From: Novimethylophilus kurashikiensis
Lineage (GTDB): Bacteria; Pseudomonadota; Gammaproteobacteria; Burkholderiales; Methylophilaceae
Assembly: GCF_003112435.1 (NCBI RefSeq)
Contig: NZ_BDOQ01000009.1
Span: 123,913-187,912 of the forward strand
DNA length: 64,000 nt
Direction: 5' to 3'
Shown: positions 17,208 through 26,726 of the stretch, piece after piece
Layout: each line of letters starts with the position of its first letter
Position numbering within the stretch: the first letter of the stretch is position 1
Program-made: the position numbers and the translations under genes
The notes under the pieces: generated by a model
The model's database searches: none
What the model was told of the DNA's origin: nothing
The model's input: only the letters and a program-made list of their open reading frames with translations

Positions 17208-18533
17208 ATGGGTCATCAATTGTTGTTGATCGTTGTTGCCTTCCTACTGGTTGTGCTCAACGGATTTTTCGTCGCAGCGGAGTTTGGCCTAGTCAAGCTC
17301 CGGCAAACGCGGGTGAGGGCGATTGCCCGACTGTACGGCTTGCGCGGCCGCATCCTGGAAAAAGTCCACGGCCAGATGGACGCTTATCTCTCCGCCTGCC
17401 AGTTGGGCATTACGCTGGCCTCGCTAGGCCTGGGCTGGATCGGCGAACCGGCCTTCGCCAAACTGCTGGAACCGCTGCTCACCTGGGGTGGGATCGATTC
17501 ACCCAGGTTGGTGGAAGGCATCGCGTTCTCGGCAGCGTTCTTTACCATTTCCTTCCTGCACATCGTGGTGGGCGAGCTTGCGCCCAAATCCATGGCGATC
17601 CGCAAGACCGAGCGTATCGCCTTGTGGACTTCAGTTCCGCTCTACGGTTTTTACTGGTTGATGTATCCCGCCATCTGGACGCTGAACGTCAGCGCCAATG
17701 CGGTGCTCAAGCTGGTCGGGCTGAGCCCGGAACACAACCACGAAACGCGCTATTCGACAGAGGAGCTGAAGCTCATCCTGAAGGGCAACGTGACTGCCGG
17801 AAAATTCACGCGCGGTGAATGGAATATCCTCGCCCATACGCTCGATTTCGGCGAACTGGAAGTGACCGATCTCATGCGCCCCTTCAACGAAGTCATCGCC
17901 TTGAGCGCGGCCAATACGATCGAGCAAAACCTCGACCTCATCGGACAGCATCGCTACAGTCGTTACCCATACCTGGACGAATCCGGCGAGGTGATGGGGA
18001 TCATCCATCTCAAGGACCTGTTTCTCACCCTGCACCGCGACGGGCGATTGGGCGACCTGGCCGAACTGGTGCGTCCGGTGCAGCATATCCAGCCGGAAAT
18101 GCCCGCGATGGAATTGTTCCGCCGTTTCCGCAAGGGAGCGCCGCATTTCGCCGTCATCGGCCTCAAGGGCGAACCGCCCATGGGCTTCATCACGCTCGAC
18201 AATCTCCTGGGGGCATTGGTGGGCGAAATTCGCGATGAATTCCGTCAGAGCTACAACGACTGGGCCATGCTGGACGACGGCTCGTTGATGGGTAAGGGCA
18301 GCCTGCCCATCTTCACCCTGGAGCGTGCATTGGGCATCGAGCTTGAGAGCGACGAGGCGGATTCAGTGGGCGGCCTCGTGATGGAAAAGCTCGGTGCATT
18401 GCCGCAAGAGGGCGACCGTATCGAATTCGAGCAGTTCGATGTCGTCATCAAGAAAATGATCGGGCCGCGCATCGTGCTGTTGCGGGTTTACCCCAAGGTG
18501 GCAGATCAGCAGGTGCATACGGCCAACCAGTGA
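17208..18533 (+). CDS. CNNM/CorC-HlyC family membrane protein (DUF21-CBS-CorC)
   Basis: A 441-residue protein with an N-terminal DUF21 membrane domain (helices within about 1-185), a CBS pair (about 205-330) and a C-terminal CorC_HlyC domain (about 345-430). Family members act in Mg2+ or other divalent cation homeostasis. The start at 17208 is preferred because the hydrophobic helix follows at once (MGHQLLLIVVAFLL); the longer frame from 17145 adds a hydrophilic stretch with no signal. There is no proper Shine-Dalgarno; instead AAGGCC-N4-GGCCTT (17188-17203) forms a hairpin four bases before the ATG. Confidence 0.9.
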   Translation: MGHQLLLIVVAFLLVVLNGFFVAAEFGLVKLRQTRVRAIARLYGLRGRILEKVHGQMDAYLSACQLGITLASLGLGWIGEPAFAKLLEPLLTWGGIDSPRLVEGIAFSAAFFTISFLHIVVGELAPKSMAIRKTERIALWTSVPLYGFYWLMYPAIWTLNVSANAVLKLVGLSPEHNHETRYSTEELKLILKGNVTAGKFTRGEWNILAHTLDFGELEVTDLMRPFNEVIALSAANTIEQNLDLIGQHRYSRYPYLDESGEVMGIIHLKDLFLTLHRDGRLGDLAELVRPVQHIQPEMPAMELFRRFRKGAPHFAVIGLKGEPPMGFITLDNLLGALVGEIRDEFRQSYNDWAMLDDGSLMGKGSLPIFTLERALGIELESDEADSVGGLVMEKLGALPQEGDRIEFEQFDVVIKKMIGPRIVLLRVYPKVADQQVHTANQ

Positions 18534-18554
18534 TCTTGCGCTTTCCATCCAGTA

Positions 18555-19721
18555 CTAATCGGACGCTTCTTTCCCCCAGATATGCTGCATGGTGAACGGG
18601 ATGATCGACCAGTCCGGGCGTACCGCTTCACGAATGGCATAGCGTTCGTGCTCGGTCTCCCGCTTGTGCGGAAAAGGCAGCGGAGAGCCCCGCGGCGCCA
18701 GTAACGCGTGGACAATGGGAGCGCGGCTGTTCTTGGTGCGCTTGGTGACAATCGCAATTTCGCCGCTGGCGAGCTTGACGAAGCTGCCGGGCGGATAAAT
18801 GCCCAGAACGCGAACAAAATTGGCCGCCATCGCCTCGTCAGTCCCTTTTCCGCGATCCATGAGCATGTTGCGCAGGGCTTCTCCGGACAGGATGGAGGGC
18901 CGGTAACTACGCGGGGCGATGAGCGCCGTGTACCGATCCGCCGTGGCGATCAATTTAGCGTTTTCTGGGATATCCGCACCCGACCTCCCCATGGGGTAGC
19001 CCGTGCCATCGATATTTTCATGATGATGGGCCACGCAGGCTAGCCAGGCTTCGTCGGTCAACCCTAGTTGCTTGAGTATCTCGACCGACGCCTGCGGATG
19101 CCGGCGAATGGTTTCCGCTTCTTGCGGGGTGGGGCCGGATTCGCGGGATTGCAGGACTTCCTGAAGCGCATAGAGGCTGACGTTCATGGTCAAGGCAGCG
19201 CCGACGATTGCGTCGATCTCGGCCTCCGGCTTCTGCATGGATTGCGCCATGAGCAACACGATGATCGCCGTGGCTACACTATGGCGTGCCGAATAACCGT
19301 CGGCTTTCTGATTGAACAAAATCGACGCCAGCGCCACATCCGGATTGATCTCCACCGCCTCCCTGATCTGGGTGGCGATTTCTTTCAAATCGCTCAATAG
19401 CTTGATGTCGCGATCCCCTTCTGTCAGCTTAACCAAAAGCTGATCGAGTTGAAGATTGGCTTGCTGGATGAGCCTCAGGGATGAGCGGGTGTCGTTCGGT
19501 TCCTGGGGAGACTCTTCTTTTTTCTGGGCACTGGGGAATAGAGCGTAGTCGGCATCATCGACGAAGACGCCTCGTTCCATCATCTTGTCCAGCAGGCGTT
19601 CATTCGAAATGACATGTCCTCGCCGAAGCAAGAGTACATCGTGTTCGCCATACACATCGCAGAGCAAAGCTTCGCCTAAAACGATATCTCCCGGCACTAG
19701 AGGGCGCTTGGTCGATGACAT
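18555..19721 (-). CDS. HD-GYP-type protein with degenerate HD site
   Basis: A 388-residue cytosolic protein. An N-terminal domain (about 1-70) like those preceding HD-GYP domains is followed by a helical linker and an HD-GYP domain (about 140-320). The second metal half is preserved (HHENIDGTGYP), but the expected HDIGK is replaced by ALTMNVSLYALQ, and the later DxxDA by DRYTAL. Key metal ligands are therefore missing, and c-di-GMP hydrolysis is doubtful. A role as receptor or scaffold is possible. ATG 19721 is chosen; a TTG at 19781 would add twenty residues and overlaps a TTGACA that looks like a -35 element. Confidence 0.8.
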   Translation of the reverse strand: MSSTKRPLVPGDIVLGEALLCDVYGEHDVLLLRRGHVISNERLLDKMMERGVFVDDADYALFPSAQKKEESPQEPNDTRSSLRLIQQANLQLDQLLVKLTEGDRDIKLLSDLKEIATQIREAVEINPDVALASILFNQKADGYSARHSVATAIIVLLMAQSMQKPEAEIDAIVGAALTMNVSLYALQEVLQSRESGPTPQEAETIRRHPQASVEILKQLGLTDEAWLACVAHHHENIDGTGYPMGRSGADIPENAKLIATADRYTALIAPRSYRPSILSGEALRNMLMDRGKGTDEAMAANFVRVLGIYPPGSFVKLASGEIAIVTKRTKNSRAPIVHALLAPRGSPLPFPHKRETEHERYAIREAVRPDWSIIPFTMQHIWGKEASD

Positions 19722-19959
19722 TGAGCCGCTTACAGAAATAGGACGATGTGTAATGTCCTTAAAGATGTATAAGGTTGTCAAGATATATTGTAGGGATTGA
19801 GCTTGGTCTTATGTAAGAAATTACTTATATGATTAATTTGGCCAGGATTCTGGCTCTTCTTCCTTGTAAGTGTTTGCGCGGATATACCGAAGACGGGGCG
19901 TCCTGATATGTTGAGGAAAATTGGATGAGTCAGTATCTCGACCTTGCAAGGGAGTTCCG

Positions 19960-20217
19960 ATGATCCGTCACCATAAAGCTGGGTTGGTGCTAGCGGCATT
20001 GCTGGGGGGGATGCATGCGCTATGGACCTTGCTGGTTGCTTTTGGTTGGGCACAGTTGGTGATGGATTTCATCTTTCGCCTGCATTTCATCAAACCGGTA
20101 TTCGAGATATTGCCGTTCCAGCTTGCTACGGCCTTGATGCTGGTGGCGTTGACCTGCTTGATAGGCTATGTCTTGGGCGTATGTTTCGCCTGGCTATGGA
20201 ATCAACTACGTCGATAA
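19960..20217 (+). CDS. Small two-to-three-helix membrane protein
   Basis: An 85-residue hydrophobic protein. The ATG at 19960 is supported by AAGGGAG six bases upstream; a longer frame from 19921 lacks this. Hydrophobic helices lie at about 7-30, 30-50 and 56-80, with Arg residues at the C-terminus. I do not recognise a named family. It is 18 bases before the universal stress protein gene and probably co-transcribed with it. Confidence 0.75.
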   Translation: MIRHHKAGLVLAALLGGMHALWTLLVAFGWAQLVMDFIFRLHFIKPVFEILPFQLATALMLVALTCLIGYVLGVCFAWLWNQLRR

Positions 20218-20235
20218 AGTTGAAGGGAATACCGC

Positions 20236-20727
20236 ATGTACCAACGTATCTTGTGTCCCGTGGATGGTAGCCAACCCTCTAACCGCGGCATGTTCGAAGC
20301 CATCCGCCTGGCTCACGACCAGCAGGCTAGCCTGCGGTTTGTATTCGTGGCCTGTATCTACGTTCCACTCATCGATATGGCAGGCGAGTTCAACGTCGAT
20401 CGATTGACCGACATGCTGCGTAAAAGCGGCGAACAAGTGCTGAAGCGTGCCGTGGCAACCGCCGAGGCGGAAGGGGTCACGGCGGAGCATGCGCTAAGGG
20501 ATTCTTTCGAGGGGCGTGCGGGGGAGGCGATCGTTGCCGAGGCTCACGAATGGCGAGCCGACCTGGTTGTAATGGGGACGCACGGTTATCGTGGCTTCGA
20601 TCATTTTGTGATGGGCAGCGACGCCGAGTTCGTGGTGCGCCATAGCCCAGCCCCAGTCTTGCTGGCGCGTAGTCCCCAACTGTTCAATTCCACTGGGGTT
20701 TCAGCAAGTCATACCAGGGTTAATTAA
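20236..20727 (+). CDS. Universal stress protein (UspA family)
   Basis: A 163-residue cytosolic protein with a single Usp domain. The opening YQRILCPVDGSQPS and the ATP-binding signature MGTHGYRGFDHFVMGS (G-2X-G-9X-G/S) are both present, so it is probably the ATP-binding type. A GAAGGGAA sequence precedes the ATG. It converges on the DUF3079 gene at the end of the nos cluster. Confidence 0.93.
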   Translation: MYQRILCPVDGSQPSNRGMFEAIRLAHDQQASLRFVFVACIYVPLIDMAGEFNVDRLTDMLRKSGEQVLKRAVATAEAEGVTAEHALRDSFEGRAGEAIVAEAHEWRADLVVMGTHGYRGFDHFVMGSDAEFVVRHSPAPVLLARSPQLFNSTGVSASHTRVN

Positions 20728-20746
20728 TAGACAGTTCAAGCGAGAT

Positions 20747-20944
20747 TCACTTGGGTTGCGTCGGCGATTCTTCCTGATTCATCCAGCCGTTGAATGCAAC
20801 CCAATCTTCCCCGAACAACTCTACCGGATGCTGGGTACGTTCCGTCCCGTTGCCGCATTGCATCGCGCCAACCGCGCAATAACGGTCGCAGCCCCAGCAA
20901 ATGCGCTCCGGGTATTTGGGGTTGAGCGGGAAGCGTTTAGCCAT
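20747..20944 (-). CDS. DUF3079 small cysteine-rich protein
   Basis: A 65-residue protein with CWGCDRYC and a further cysteine in MQCGNG, the pattern of DUF3079. Four cysteines in a short span suggest a metal-binding knuckle. It lies 21 bases after nosL as the last gene of the nos cluster. Its role is unknown; its position suggests a link to copper delivery or regulation. Confidence 0.8.
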   Translation of the reverse strand: MAKRFPLNPKYPERICWGCDRYCAVGAMQCGNGTERTQHPVELFGEDWVAFNGWMNQEESPTQPK

Positions 20945-20965
20945 GCTGATCGTTAGCTGGCTGAA

Positions 20966-21475
20966 TTACATGGCGTCGTGCACTACGCCGCCGGTGAGGT
21001 TGACCATATCTGGCGTGACTTGCTCGAATTTCAGGACACGCCCGCCGTTGGCCTGCGCAAATTTTTCCGCATCGGCCTGTTGCGCAAAGGCGGCAATGGT
21101 CGGCCCCATGGAGCCGGTTTTCTTGCTGCCGGTCACGTAGAACGCCTGTTTGGCGTCGATCCAATGGCCTTGAGGCTTGTCCCAATCGGTTTGGCCCATG
21201 TTCTGCGTGTAGATCGCGGTGATGCGGCGCTTTTGCTCAGGCTGCAAAAACATCGCGAACATTTCCAGCGTGTCGCAGAAAAAATCGGTCTCGCCGGTGG
21301 CGTAATGAATCTGACCCTTGGGGCCGGGAAAGTCGGCCAGCACCATGCCGTCGAGGGCACAGGAGGTGTCGGCGGCGATTTCCTTGGGGCCGACGGAGGC
21401 GGTTTGCTGGGTGCAGGCGATCAGCGCGGCGAAGACGAGCGGCAGGGCAGGGCCCAATACATTGGGTAGTCTCAT
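20966..21475 (-). CDS. nosL: NosL copper chaperone lipoprotein
   Basis: A 169-residue outer-envelope lipoprotein with lipobox LIAC (Cys at about residue 21). The family motif region DGMVLADFPGPKGQIHYA and the strongly conserved core YVTGSKKTGSMGP match NosL, which delivers Cu(I) for assembly of the CuZ centre of nitrous oxide reductase. The ATG overlaps the nosY stop (ATGA). The much longer frame from 21748 lies inside nosY and is not used. Confidence 0.93.
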   Translation of the reverse strand: MRLPNVLGPALPLVFAALIACTQQTASVGPKEIAADTSCALDGMVLADFPGPKGQIHYATGETDFFCDTLEMFAMFLQPEQKRRITAIYTQNMGQTDWDKPQGHWIDAKQAFYVTGSKKTGSMGPTIAAFAQQADAEKFAQANGGRVLKFEQVTPDMVNLTGGVVHDAM

Positions 21476-22287
21476 TTGAATCTCCAATAAGCGAGGGACA
21501 GCGGCGCGATCATCCAGGCCAGCATGACGCCGCCGAGCAGCCATGGATTGGACAGGCTGGCGGGAAACACCGTCGCCAGGCCGTAGAAGGCGCGGATGTC
21601 GTCGGCGCTGAAAATATTGAGGATGCGGAATACGTCCGTGGGGTTGAGCAGCAGCAAAAAGGGGAATAACTGCTCGCCGAATGCGCCGCCGGAAAACACC
21701 AGCGCGCCCAGCAGCGCGAGGTCGAACACCAGCACGAACAAAAACCACACGGCAATCGCGCCGCCGCTGGCCCGCGCCCGGTCCTTGGCGAATACCGAAA
21801 CCATGACCGCAAGGCTCAGGAACACCATGCCGAGCAAGATCGCGCTCAGCATGAACCCCGCGTAATGAAAGAGCGCGGCAACGCCGCCGTGGGAAACCAG
21901 CAAAGCACCGACCAGCCCGAAGCCCAGCAGCGTCGACACCGACAGCGCGGCGGATAGCCCGCAGAACTTGCCGAGGAGCAGCTCCAGCCGGGTGATCGGC
22001 ATCGAGAGCAGCAGGTCGAGCGAGCCGCGTTCGCGCTCGCCGACGATGGCGTCGTAGCCCAGGATGAGCGCGATCAGCGGCAGCAGGTAGATCACGAGGC
22101 TTACCAGGCTTGCAATGGTGAATTCCACGCTGCGCAGACCGACTTCGCCTTGCTGGGCTGCGCCCAGGTAGGCGATGGCGAGGGCGAACAGGGTGAAGAT
22201 GACGGAGACTGCAATGACCCAGCGGTTGCGGATACGGTCGCGGAATTCCTTGCGGGCGATGACGCGGATTTGGCCGAATTCGATCAT
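21472..22287 (-). CDS. nosY: NosY ABC transporter permease
   Basis: A 271-residue inner-membrane permease with about six helices, beginning with the conserved ARKEFRDRIRNRW. The motif GERERGSLDLLLSMPITR is typical of ABC-2 permeases. With NosF it forms an ATP-driven machine that acts with NosD and NosL in CuZ maturation. The ATG at 22287 overlaps the nosF stop as ATGA, and the gene stop overlaps nosL in the same way. Confidence 0.94.
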   Translation of the reverse strand: MIEFGQIRVIARKEFRDRIRNRWVIAVSVIFTLFALAIAYLGAAQQGEVGLRSVEFTIASLVSLVIYLLPLIALILGYDAIVGERERGSLDLLLSMPITRLELLLGKFCGLSAALSVSTLLGFGLVGALLVSHGGVAALFHYAGFMLSAILLGMVFLSLAVMVSVFAKDRARASGGAIAVWFLFVLVFDLALLGALVFSGGAFGEQLFPFLLLLNPTDVFRILNIFSADDIRAFYGLATVFPASLSNPWLLGGVMLAWMIAPLSLAYWRFK

Positions 22288-23195
22288 GATTCCCTCGCGT
22301 ATCCGAGGAACACGTCCTCGAGCGTCGGTTCGCGTACGACGATGTCGTCGACCTCCGCCAGCATGCCGAGTCGACGCAGCACGTCCATCTTGTCGGTACG
22401 ATGGCATTCGATGACGACGTTCTGGCCTGCGATTTCCAGCTTGACCAATGCGACGCCCTGCAATGCCGTGCGCACGGCTTCTGCCGTCTCGCGCAGGATC
22501 AGGTGAATGGCAAGCGGCAGATCGACTGCCTCGCGCAGTTCCTGCACGGTGCCCAGGGCTTGCAGCTTGCCGGACTTAATCACCGCCAGCCGCTCCACGC
22601 GTTCCTGAATCTCGGACAGGATGTGCGAGGTGATGACTACCGTTACGCCGTCCGCGTTGAGTTCGTGCAAAATCCGATAAAACTCGCGGATGCCTTCCGG
22701 GTCGAGGCCGCTGGTCGGTTCGTCCAGGAACAGCAGGCGCGGCTTGCCCAGCAAGGCCTGGGCGAAACCCAGCCGTTGGCGCATGCCCTTGGAATAGCCG
22801 TCCACGCGCCGGGTAGCGGCATGGCTTAAGCCCACTTTTTCCAGCACGGCGAGACAGTCACGCTTGTCGCAGTTTTTAAGCGCGGCAAAGAATTGCAAGG
22901 TTTCCAGCCCGGTGAGGTTGTCGTAGAACACCACGTTTTCCGGCAGGTAGCCGATGGTGCGGCGCAACTCGCGAAAGCCGCTGCCGCGCACCGGCTCGCC
23001 GTTGATGCGTATTTCACCCGCCGAGACCGGGATCAGCCCCAGCATCATCTTGAACAAGGTGCTCTTGCCTGCGCCATTATGGCCGATGAGCCCCAGCGTT
23101 TCGCCGCGCCGCACGCTGAAGCTCACTCCATCCACGGCCAGCACTTCGCCGTAGTAGCGGTAAACGTCGGAGACTTCAATGACGGGGTGTTTCAA
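22284..23195 (-). CDS. nosF: NosF ABC transporter ATPase
   Basis: A 303-residue cytosolic ATPase: Walker A GHNGAGKST, signature region YSKGMRQRLGFAQALL, Walker B LLFLDEP with the D-loop SGLD, and a C-terminal extension of about ninety residues usual for NosF. The TTG at 23195 is taken as the start because GGAG lies eight bases upstream and the family N-terminus (IEVSDVYRYYG) follows directly. The start overlaps the end of nosD by twenty bases. It couples ATP hydrolysis to NosY for CuZ assembly. Confidence 0.92.
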   Translation of the reverse strand: MKHPVIEVSDVYRYYGEVLAVDGVSFSVRRGETLGLIGHNGAGKSTLFKMMLGLIPVSAGEIRINGEPVRGSGFRELRRTIGYLPENVVFYDNLTGLETLQFFAALKNCDKRDCLAVLEKVGLSHAATRRVDGYSKGMRQRLGFAQALLGKPRLLFLDEPTSGLDPEGIREFYRILHELNADGVTVVITSHILSEIQERVERLAVIKSGKLQALGTVQELREAVDLPLAIHLILRETAEAVRTALQGVALVKLEIAGQNVVIECHRTDKMDVLRRLGMLAEVDDIVVREPTLEDVFLGYARES

Positions 23196-24432
23196 GCCAA
23201 TCGCTCCAATGTGAGTTGAAAGGCCGCATGTGCGGATGGGGGTCGACCACGCTGGTCGCCCGCAGCAGCGGAAACTGGCGCGCGACAAGGCGTAGCGTCT
23301 GCACTGCAGGGCTGTTGAGCAGCAGCTTGGCGGCAGGGTATTTCCAGGTTAACTGGTCCACGACGTCGTTGGCTTCGTAGGGCACGTCGCCAATGCCATC
23401 GCCGTCGCGATCCCAGCCCACGTAGTTGCTCCAGTAATTGCCTTGCTTCTCGCCCCAGGTATCGTCCCGGGTCGAGACGTATTTGATCTGCTCGTGGTTG
23501 TCGATGAGGTCGTTGCCTTCGACCTGGTTATGGATCGAACCCGCCCACAGATGCACGCCGACGCGGTTGGCCACCACCTGGTTGCCGCGCAGCGTGTTGT
23601 ATTCGGCATCGTAGATGAAAAAGCCGCGGCCGTTGCGGGCGACGACGTTGTTTTCGATAATGGAGTCCTGGATGGTGCGCAGCATGATGCCGTGGTCTGA
23701 ATTGCCCCAGGCGCGGTTGTTGCGCACGATCTGGTTGCGTACTTCCATGAGCGCCAGGCCGCCGCGGTTGAGATAGGTCTCGTTGTTTTCCCACACGTTG
23801 TTGTTGGAGTTCATGTAGTGCGTGCCGTAGCGCAGGTGGTGCAGCCGGTTGCCGCGGAAGAGGGCATGGTCGGAGACATCGACGTAGATGCCGTCGCGCG
23901 TGAAGCTGATCTGGTTGTCGAGGATCTTCGCGCCCCGGCAGTTGTAGAGCTGTATGCCGTTGCCGCGCTGAGGCGAGGCGAGGTCGCGCATGCCGGTAAT
24001 GTTGTTGCCGGAGATTTCCACGTTGTCGGCTTTCTCGATCCATAGGCCGAACAGCGTGTAGTTAATGACGTTGCCGCGGATGACGGCGCCGTGACTGCCG
24101 GGCTCGATGTAGATGCCCGCGTTTTGCGCGGTGAGGTTTGCGCCGCTGTTGCGGACGATGAAGCCTTCGACAGTCACATTGGGCGATTTGATGCGAATGA
24201 CGTCGCCGCGGAGTTCGCCGTCCAGTGTGGGGCGATCAATGCCCTTGAGCGTAAGCGGCTTGTCGATAACGAGATGGGTGATGAAATGCCCGCGCTCCAC
24301 CTTGACCGTATCGCCGTTCTTTGCCGCTGCCACGGCTTTTTCCAGCCCATCCCCCGGATGTACGACCCATTCCCGGGCCTCGGCCAATCCGCTAGACAGC
24401 AGGCAGCAGAGTAGGAGCGCCCGCAGTTTCAC
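23176..24432 (-). CDS. nosD: NosD periplasmic copper-site maturation protein
   Basis: A 418-residue periplasmic protein with a signal peptide (LRALLLCCLLSSGLAEA) and a long right-handed parallel beta-helix. The beta-helix is built from NosD/CASH repeats such as RGNVINYTLFGLWIEKA and ENNVVARNGRGFFIYDA. It receives copper from NosL and works with NosFY in CuZ cluster assembly. The start is the GTG at 24432, which overlaps the nosR stop as GTGA. The length agrees with the family. Confidence 0.94.
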   Translation of the reverse strand: MKLRALLLCCLLSSGLAEAREWVVHPGDGLEKAVAAAKNGDTVKVERGHFITHLVIDKPLTLKGIDRPTLDGELRGDVIRIKSPNVTVEGFIVRNSGANLTAQNAGIYIEPGSHGAVIRGNVINYTLFGLWIEKADNVEISGNNITGMRDLASPQRGNGIQLYNCRGAKILDNQISFTRDGIYVDVSDHALFRGNRLHHLRYGTHYMNSNNNVWENNETYLNRGGLALMEVRNQIVRNNRAWGNSDHGIMLRTIQDSIIENNVVARNGRGFFIYDAEYNTLRGNQVVANRVGVHLWAGSIHNQVEGNDLIDNHEQIKYVSTRDDTWGEKQGNYWSNYVGWDRDGDGIGDVPYEANDVVDQLTWKYPAAKLLLNSPAVQTLRLVARQFPLLRATSVVDPHPHMRPFNSHWSDWLETPRH

Positions 24433-26654
24433 GCGGTTTTCTCCAGTTTCGGCATGCGGCCGATGCTTTCCACCGGAATGAAATAACCCTCGGATGAAAT
24501 CGGCGTCAGCGGCAAGCCAGCCTTCTGGCGGTGCTTGCGCTCCTTGGAAAGCGGCGGGCAGGCGTGGTCGTCGTAGTACATCACCATGCAATCGAGGCAG
24601 AGCAGGCATTCGCGCTGGTCTATTTTTCCTTTCTCATCAATGGCCTGAGAACCGCATCCGGCGGCGCAGGCATGGCAGCTCGTGCATTCCTGCTTGCGCT
24701 TCAAGGCAATGCCGCGGAACTGGCTGGGCAGCGCGAGTGCGGCGCCCAACGGACACAGGTATTTGCAGAACGGACGCTCGGAGAGCAGCGACAACCCGAA
24801 CAGCACCAGCCAGAACGTCACGAACGGCCAGGAGCGATTCCACACGCCGACGAGGAAGGTGGTCTTGAACGGCTCCACTTCAGCCAGTTTTTCGGCGAGG
24901 CCCATGGAGTAGAACGATGCGCCCAACAGGGTGAAGAAGATGAGGTATTTCAGCCACTTGAGCTTGTCGTGCAGTGTCTTGGGCAGCATGAACTGGAAGC
25001 GGCGCAGCGGCGTGGCGTGGACGAGCTTGTAGGCGAGTTCGGTGAGCGATCCGAACGGGCACAGCCAGCCGCAGAAGAGCCCCCGGCCCCAGATGAACAC
25101 CGTGACGATGATGAACCACCAGAACACGAAGATGAACGGGTCGGAGAGGAACAGTTCCCACTTCCAGTGGAACAGCAGGGAATGAATCCAGGTGAGCACG
25201 TGGGTGATGCTGGGCTGCGCCATGAAAGTGAAGCCGGAGGCCACGATGCTGAAAATCCAGATGGCATACTTGGGAATGGAGACCCAGCGTTTGTCCTTGT
25301 GGTTGGCACGGCGCACCAGTTTGTCGCGGATGGCATGAACAAAAGCGGTGGCCAGCAGGACGAAAGCGAACAGGGCGATGGAAACCTTCTTGTCTTTCCA
25401 TAGCTTGAGCCAAGTTGGGTCGGGCTTGACCACGTGCGGGCGTCCGCCTTGCAAATACCTGGCATCCAGCCAGTATTCGCGATCGAAGTTGGCGAAGGAC
25501 TTGGCGCCGGTCTGCTTGTCCATCTTGTTGCCGAGGAACACCAGATTCCAAGGATAGGCCGCGCTGAAACTGGCGCTGCGGATGATGAAAATGCCGCTTT
25601 CCTTGAATTCCGGCGCACCTTGCGCGGCGATCTCGTACAGATTGCGGTAATCGGTGTCGCGGAAGGTGAAGCTATCCATGTCCTGCGCGACCTGGATGCG
25701 GTCGTAAATACCGCCCCGCACAAAGCCGGAGCCCTTGAACGAGGCGCTGCCGTTGGCGACGATGAAAATCGCATGCTCATTGGGCTTGAGGTCGGCCATA
25801 AGGCGTTGGTAATTGCGCTCGCCAAGGATACTGCGACCGATGACGGGCGCGTTGAGGTAGCCGAAATAAAGGTCGATATAGGGCTGGCCGTTGCCGTCCA
25901 GGCCCACATCCTGCGGGGTTACAAGGAGGTGCTGGATGCTGCCTTCGTCGACGAGTTTGTCCCATGACAGGGTATTTTTTATTGGTGTGAAAGTGGCTTG
26001 AGGACGCGGCTGCGACTTGATGATGCCGACCTGCTTGGCGATCTCAAAGGCAGAGCGCATCACCACCTGGTTTTCGGAGATCACCGTGACGGTGGCACCG
26101 CTGATGGCGTCGATGCCGATGTAGCCGTCTTCCGCCCGCGCCTTGCCGATCTCCACCTTGTTCCAGGCGAACTTGCCGACGTACTGACGGATGAACTTCA
26201 TGAGCTCGGATTCGGGGATGCCGACCAAGAGAATCGGCTCGCTGTGCTTGAGAATGCGCACGCCGACGATCTTGCCGGCGGTATCCATGCCGATCAGCGT
26301 GACGACGGGTTTGCCGGAATAGGCGGGGATATCGACAATATCGGTGGAGAGAAACACGTAGCCCAGCAGTTTCTTCTTGTTGTCGTCTTCATGATAAGCC
26401 TCGACATAAGAAGGGCGGCCCTTGCGAACCGAAAAACTGTCTGCACCCGGAAACGCCTCCTTGCAGGGGGCGTAGGCACATAGGTCCGAATCGTTGGAAA
26501 GCTGCGGCGGAAGGGGGGCTTCGTACGAGGCCGCAGAAGCGATATGCCCGGCAGGATGATGCTCATCCTCGTCGGCGGTTGCATTTCCGACAAAGCCGGA
26601 CAGTGCCACAGCCAGCAGTATTGATCCAAACAACGACCTAAACCAGGTTTTCAT
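24429..26654 (-). CDS. nosR: NosR polyferredoxin flavoprotein
   Basis: A 741-residue inner-membrane protein required for electron supply to, and expression of, N2O reductase. After a signal sequence it has a periplasmic FMN-binding domain; DAISGATVT is the flavin-attachment site. Several membrane helices (about 425-640) carry CGWLCPFG and CKYLCPLG motifs, and a C-terminal ferredoxin domain holds CTSCHACAAGC and CLLCLDC. ATG 26654 is preferred because a signal peptide starts there; a TTG at 26687 is also possible. It stands between nosZ and nosD, 72 bases after nosZ. Confidence 0.94.
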   Translation of the reverse strand: MKTWFRSLFGSILLAVALSGFVGNATADEDEHHPAGHIASAASYEAPLPPQLSNDSDLCAYAPCKEAFPGADSFSVRKGRPSYVEAYHEDDNKKKLLGYVFLSTDIVDIPAYSGKPVVTLIGMDTAGKIVGVRILKHSEPILLVGIPESELMKFIRQYVGKFAWNKVEIGKARAEDGYIGIDAISGATVTVISENQVVMRSAFEIAKQVGIIKSQPRPQATFTPIKNTLSWDKLVDEGSIQHLLVTPQDVGLDGNGQPYIDLYFGYLNAPVIGRSILGERNYQRLMADLKPNEHAIFIVANGSASFKGSGFVRGGIYDRIQVAQDMDSFTFRDTDYRNLYEIAAQGAPEFKESGIFIIRSASFSAAYPWNLVFLGNKMDKQTGAKSFANFDREYWLDARYLQGGRPHVVKPDPTWLKLWKDKKVSIALFAFVLLATAFVHAIRDKLVRRANHKDKRWVSIPKYAIWIFSIVASGFTFMAQPSITHVLTWIHSLLFHWKWELFLSDPFIFVFWWFIIVTVFIWGRGLFCGWLCPFGSLTELAYKLVHATPLRRFQFMLPKTLHDKLKWLKYLIFFTLLGASFYSMGLAEKLAEVEPFKTTFLVGVWNRSWPFVTFWLVLFGLSLLSERPFCKYLCPLGAALALPSQFRGIALKRKQECTSCHACAAGCGSQAIDEKGKIDQRECLLCLDCMVMYYDDHACPPLSKERKHRQKAGLPLTPISSEGYFIPVESIGRMPKLEKTA

Positions 26655-26726
26655 AGCGCGGATTGCCCGAAAAAGCGGGCGGGCCAAGGGGGAAGGCCCA
26701 CCCTAATTCCCTGCAACGATTCCTTT

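Noticed and set aside
21476..21748. N-terminal extension of nosL
   Set aside because: It lies within nosY and would remove the lipoprotein signal from the N-terminus.
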